This document shows positions 60,338-64,000 of a stretch of 64,000 nt of DNA, piece by piece. The first letter of the stretch is position 1; every line of letters starts with the position of its first letter. The position numbers and the translations under genes are program-made. This stretch comes from Diphasiastrum complanatum (lineage: Eukaryota > Streptophyta > Lycopodiopsida > Lycopodiales > Lycopodiaceae): positions 6,793,132 through 6,857,131 of the forward strand of contig CM055101.1 in NCBI GenBank assembly GCA_029204225.1, written 5' to 3'. Under the pieces are notes generated by a model. The model was given only the letters and a program-made list of their open reading frames with translations. It did not search any database and was not told the origin of the DNA.

Positions 60338-62242
60338 CTTTGCATCAATCAGAAGGTGGAGCTGCTTCTTGCTTTTTCTCGACTTTTTGGTATTTTCTCA
60401 TTGCTTTGTACTTTCGGGTGGTGGAATTGATCTCCAAGTGGATTCTCAGAATTTGTGGTACTTTCAGCCTATTGATCATGATTATGGATTTTCTCCATAG
60501 ATTTTGATGGAATCAATGGATTTTTTACGGTTTTTTGTGATTTTTCACCTAGAATTGAAAATTTTCGCTTGGAATTTATCATTGCTACTAATCTAGTACA
60601 TTATTCAGATTTTACTTGCTGTTTACAGTCATTATTGATTGGATCTAATAAATTCATGTCGGTTGAAAAGTCAAAAGGGTGCTTAAATAGTGAATTTTAG
60701 CCAAAAATTGTGGTTTTTGGACTAGAAATGGGCTATAAGGACCATAATTGGCTGAAATCAGAACTTGCAGTGCTTTCATGTAATGGATTTACAAGTATTT
60801 TGGTTTGATTGCACTTAATTGTGGATTTGATCCACAAATTCTGGTCAAAATTGATCAAAAAACATGGTTTTTTGATGGTTTTTGGACTAATTTTGGAGAT
60901 TTTCATAAACTTCATTTTGCATGCACGTTTTAAGAGTGTAATGAAGTTGTCCTAATGTTTTCATGAAGTTTGGTTAAGATTGGACACCATTAAGGGTCTC
61001 AAAAAGGCAAAACAATAGTGTATTTTTTGGGACTTTTGAGCATAAACACCTATCAAATGGTGGTCTGAACCCGTTGGATCTTGTTACAAGCATAAAGATA
61101 TGATGGATTTCCTCTGATTTGAGCCATCATGCATCCAATTTGGTTGTGTGAGGCTTAGGCACCATGATGTTGAAGTTTTGCTCGTTGAAGGAGTCCAAAA
61201 ATGCATTTTTTGCATGATAGAGATTATGATTGCTTGCTGGACCTGATACAAGCCTCTATGCCTCTCTAATGAACCTTATAAGAGTGCCTGTAACCTCTGA
61301 TTGGATTCTTATTGGGGTGTAGATGGATTTTTGATGAATCAACCTTGTAGAAGTGCCCTCCTACCAGAATCTGGATCAGTTACAGATCACACGTGTAAAG
61401 CCTAGGTGGAAGGGTGACGTGGCAACTATCTTGAGACCTACTCTCCCTCCGTATTGTGCTTTACAGTGACCAATTTGATGTTCTGTAGATAAAGTTATGG
61501 CTATCGGAAGTTTGTTGCAATTTTTGAACTAAAATTTGCAAATTTTCTGAAATGTTCTAATGCATGCATGCAAGTAACTCAGTGTAGTACCTTTCTGTTG
61601 AAAAATGTATGGATAGACTTGTATGCATGTTTGGATGCATGGTACATGGGTATTCAGTAGATTGATCGGAGAAAATTTCATGCATGAAGTTAAGTTTTAG
61701 CAATTCTAGTTCAAAAAGCTGATTTCCCAGTTTCTAGGCAATTTATGGAAAAAAAATTGATATTTTTTAGAAATCACTGCATGTCATGTCTGATGCATGC
61801 CAAATGTTTTGGAATCCTTGCGAAATGTGATGGTAACTGTGAAACTGCAAATTCGATGCTTTAGATTGATTTTCACAATTTAGGTCCATATTGAACGAAA
61901 TTTGAAAATCCCAATTTACGTAAAATTTGAAGTAACCATGAATGTTTTGGATTTCTTCAAATTCGTTGGTTATTGATCAAATATAAATTGCTTAAAAAGT
62001 GAATGACCTTACTGAGTTAAAATCAGTCTATTTTGTAAAATCACAGTACCTTTCACTTTCGATTGAAGATTTTTAGGCATCTGTCAATGAATAGAAGCAT
62101 TTCTTGTTTTTTGAAATCAATAAAGACCAAGAATAATGTAAATCCTGTTGGAACAGTTTTCTATGTTGATCCATAAGGGGATTTGCCAATAATTAAGTGT
62201 GACACTTAATGAATGAAGAGTCAAAATTGTCTAGTTGATTAG

Positions 62243-62887
62243 TAGTTAAGAGTAAGCACAAGAGAACTCCCTTTTAATGCCTTCTTGCTCACAATAGTCA
62301 TGGAATTTGTTGGAGATGTACTCTCTTCCTCCATCACAAATCAAAGCCTTGATCTTCAATGAGAATTGCTTCTCAGCATATGCTTTGAATATATACACCA
62401 TAACCATATCTTGTGAAATCATCAATAAATGTCACAAAGCAAGTGGCTCCTCCCTTGCTTTTGGACGATAAGAAGTGCACATCCAAGTGTATCAACTCCA
62501 AAGGATGTGTGCGTGGAGGATCTTTGATAAGCTTTCTTGTGTGATTTTGCAATTGCACAAGCCGCACATGGCTTGATCTCCTTGGAAGATTCTTTGGCAA
62601 GCCAATAGTCTTGGCTTCTTTAATCATAGAAAGCATACATTTGTAGGTGGGATGTCCCAACCTCCTATGCCATAACTCCTCCTTGGAAAGCTTTGTCACA
62701 TAAGCAATATCACAACTCTCTCTTGGATCAAGCTTGTATATGCCTCCAAATCTTGACTCTTTCTCTTGATAATACAAGTATCAATATTGAATTTCACATC
62801 AAGGCCACCATTAAGAAGTTGGACAACACTTATGAGGTTCTTTGTAAGATTAGGCACAAAAAGAACCTTGTTGAGAGAAAGAACACT
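62243..62887 (-). pseudogene. Copia protease end, GAG-pre-integrase and integrase fragment
   Basis: On the minus strand from 62887: LFVPNLTKNLISV and IDTCIIKRK, then SKEELWHRRLGHPTYKCM (about 62690), a Cys-poor HVRLVQLQNHTRKL block and FIDDFTRYG (about 62400). After a frame change it continues with ICDGGREYISNKFHDYCEQE and stops being recognisable near 62243. It belongs to the same family as the copies at 1-4142 and 11835-18185. Both ends are cut by other repeats. Confidence 0.88.
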
Positions 62888-63228
62888 TAGTGTATTTCTG
62901 CAAAGTTGTTCTAAATGCTAATTCATGGAAGTTCTCGAAGATGACCAAGTCTTCAATGATCTTCAAATTATTGAACTTGAACATCTAAACTTGAAATATG
63001 ATAGGATTGGTTACCCTTTGCTGGAAATCAGCTGGAAGCCCGTTGTAGACGTTCTTCAAATAGTTTGGCTATCTAAGTTGTGATTCCTGCAGGTATTAGA
63101 TGGGCAGACGTAGAACCAAAGTTGGTTTCACCTTACCCTAGATCAACGATCAATAAACGTGCATGAAGAATCTTGAAATAGAAATTAGTCATTCACCAAG
63201 GAGACAACTGTGGGCTTAATTTCCAACA
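62888..63228 (-). repeat. 3' LTR (partial) of a minus-strand copia element
   Basis: On the minus strand TGTTGGAAATTAAGCCC at 63228 follows a purine tract (AAGGGGAC). The part 62905-63130 matches the LTR inserted at about 45870-46087, e.g. TGAAACCAACTTTGGTTCT and ATACCTGCAGGAATCACAA. It is truncated at its far end. Confidence 0.75.
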
Positions 63229-63866
63229 GTCCCCTTAAGGTCACGGTTGGTGCCTTGGTATCTTCGTCAGGTTCAGCATGTCGAAGAATTTTTTATGCTT
63301 GATCCCGGGAAGCGCTTTGGTGAAGATGTCTGCGACCATTTCTGTTGTGAAACAGTATTGAAGGATCACTTGCCTTGAGAAAACTTTCTCCCAAATGAAA
63401 TGATACTAGATTTCTATATGCTTGGATTTGCCATAAAATCTGAAATTCAGTGACATAGTGAAATACAACTCAAGTTGTCACACAGAATGGTGGTAGCATT
63501 GAACTGAGTGTGATGTAAGTCGTGAAGTAATAACTTAATCCATATAGCTTCTTTTGAAACTTGACATGTTGCGATGTACTATGCCTCTGTCAAAGAAAGC
63601 GCAACTGATTTCTGCTTCCTTGAGTTCCAAGAAATCGGTCCCCCTGCCAGATAAAAACAGAACCCGGAGGTAGATTTTTTGGTAGAGACTGTTCCTCCCT
63701 AATCTGAGTCGGAGTAGCCTCGCAGGACGAGTGGGTCGATAGCATTTCCATCATAACATAAAATGTGATCTAAACTTCCCTGAATATATGTCATCACTCT
63801 CTTTAATGCTTTCCAATGGGAGATCCTAGGATTGGACATGAATTGACTTAACGTGCTAACATATCG
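63229..63866 (-). pseudogene. Copia RNase H fragment with stops
   Basis: Minus-strand reading from about 63866: RYVSTLSQFMSNPRISHWKA, LRGYSDSD (then a stop), KSTSGFCFYLAGGPISWNSR, KEAIWIKLLLHDLHHTQFNA and CDNLSC. The 3' end runs to the polypurine tract. At least four in-frame stops occur. It is the C-terminal end of pol of the element whose LTR starts at 63228. Confidence 0.88.
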
Positions 63867-64000
63867 TAAAACAGTGGTCGTGAGCGCAGTGGAGGCTCGG
63901 TTGTTTAGAGCGTAGGCTTGTAGCTACAGAAACGCAACAGTTAGCAGCAGAAATATTCAAGTAGAATATAGTTTGCGCAAATGAACGACGCAGTAGTGAG
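63867..64000 (-). repeat. Repeat piece inserted in copia pol (continues past window)
   Basis: Copia similarity begins only at RYVSTLSQFM. The sequence above it (63870-63925 in the minus sense: CTACAAGCCTACGCTCTAAAC) matches the LTR piece at 60015-60070. It therefore belongs to a different element inserted in this pol gene. Confidence 0.6.

Overview
This window is nuclear DNA of a land plant whose genome is rich in LTR retrotransposons. It is AT-rich, full of nested and decayed Ty1/copia and Ty3/gypsy elements with plant-type TGGTATCAGAGC primer-binding sites, and it carries one intact, intron-rich host gene that belongs to a plant-only transcription factor family. The sequence alone does not fix the genus. 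There are no operons, CRISPR arrays or bacterial features.

Layout: (1) 1-4142, 3' part of a decayed copia element with its 3' LTR. (2) About 4150-11500, several minus-strand gypsy pieces (gag, LTRs, leader tandem repeats, a 118-bp GA microsatellite). (3) 11835-18185, a full-length copia element with paired 794/795-bp LTRs and a 5-bp target duplication (AATTG), set in older repeat sequence that resumes at 18186. (4) 19598-22254, a nearly identical but LTR-less internal copy of the same copia family. (5) 22255-32460, a mostly transposon-free island containing the host gene: an 11-exon, 772-codon minus-strand bHLH gene of the BIM1 type (BES1-interacting Myc-like), with a GC-rich promoter candidate holding two G-boxes around 32280-32460. 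(6) 33000-47500, further LTR elements: a plus-strand copia (LTRs at 37321 and 46421) with a minus-strand copia nested inside it, a hairpin repeat, an 86-bp AT microsatellite, and an LTR inserted in its RNase H region. (7) 47512-56500, LTR debris, tandem duplications, a minus-strand gypsy-type LTR and primer site (53622-53143) with a second LTR copy in opposite orientation, and an isolated GC-rich block at 53640-54185. (8) 56540-60010, a copia pol interrupted by a 1133-bp gypsy LTR with a clean 5-bp duplication (AGGAG); that LTR itself holds a 388-bp coding-like segment. (9) 60010-64000, more copia fragments on both strands.

The strongest result is the host gene. All splice junctions, reading phases and diagnostic motifs can be followed by eye: THDFLSLYG and QDLLQPLE near the N-terminus, a bHLH with the H-E-R DNA-contact triad, and a C-terminal [14 protein letters not shown]...VQIDLGKR block. 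In Arabidopsis, BIM proteins partner BES1/BZR1 in brassinosteroid-responsive transcription. One intron of this gene has a GC donor. I found no convincing new multi-gene system. The notable oddities are the coding-like segment inside the LTR, a fold-back inverted duplication in the second copia copy, the opposed gypsy-type LTRs and the GC-rich block.
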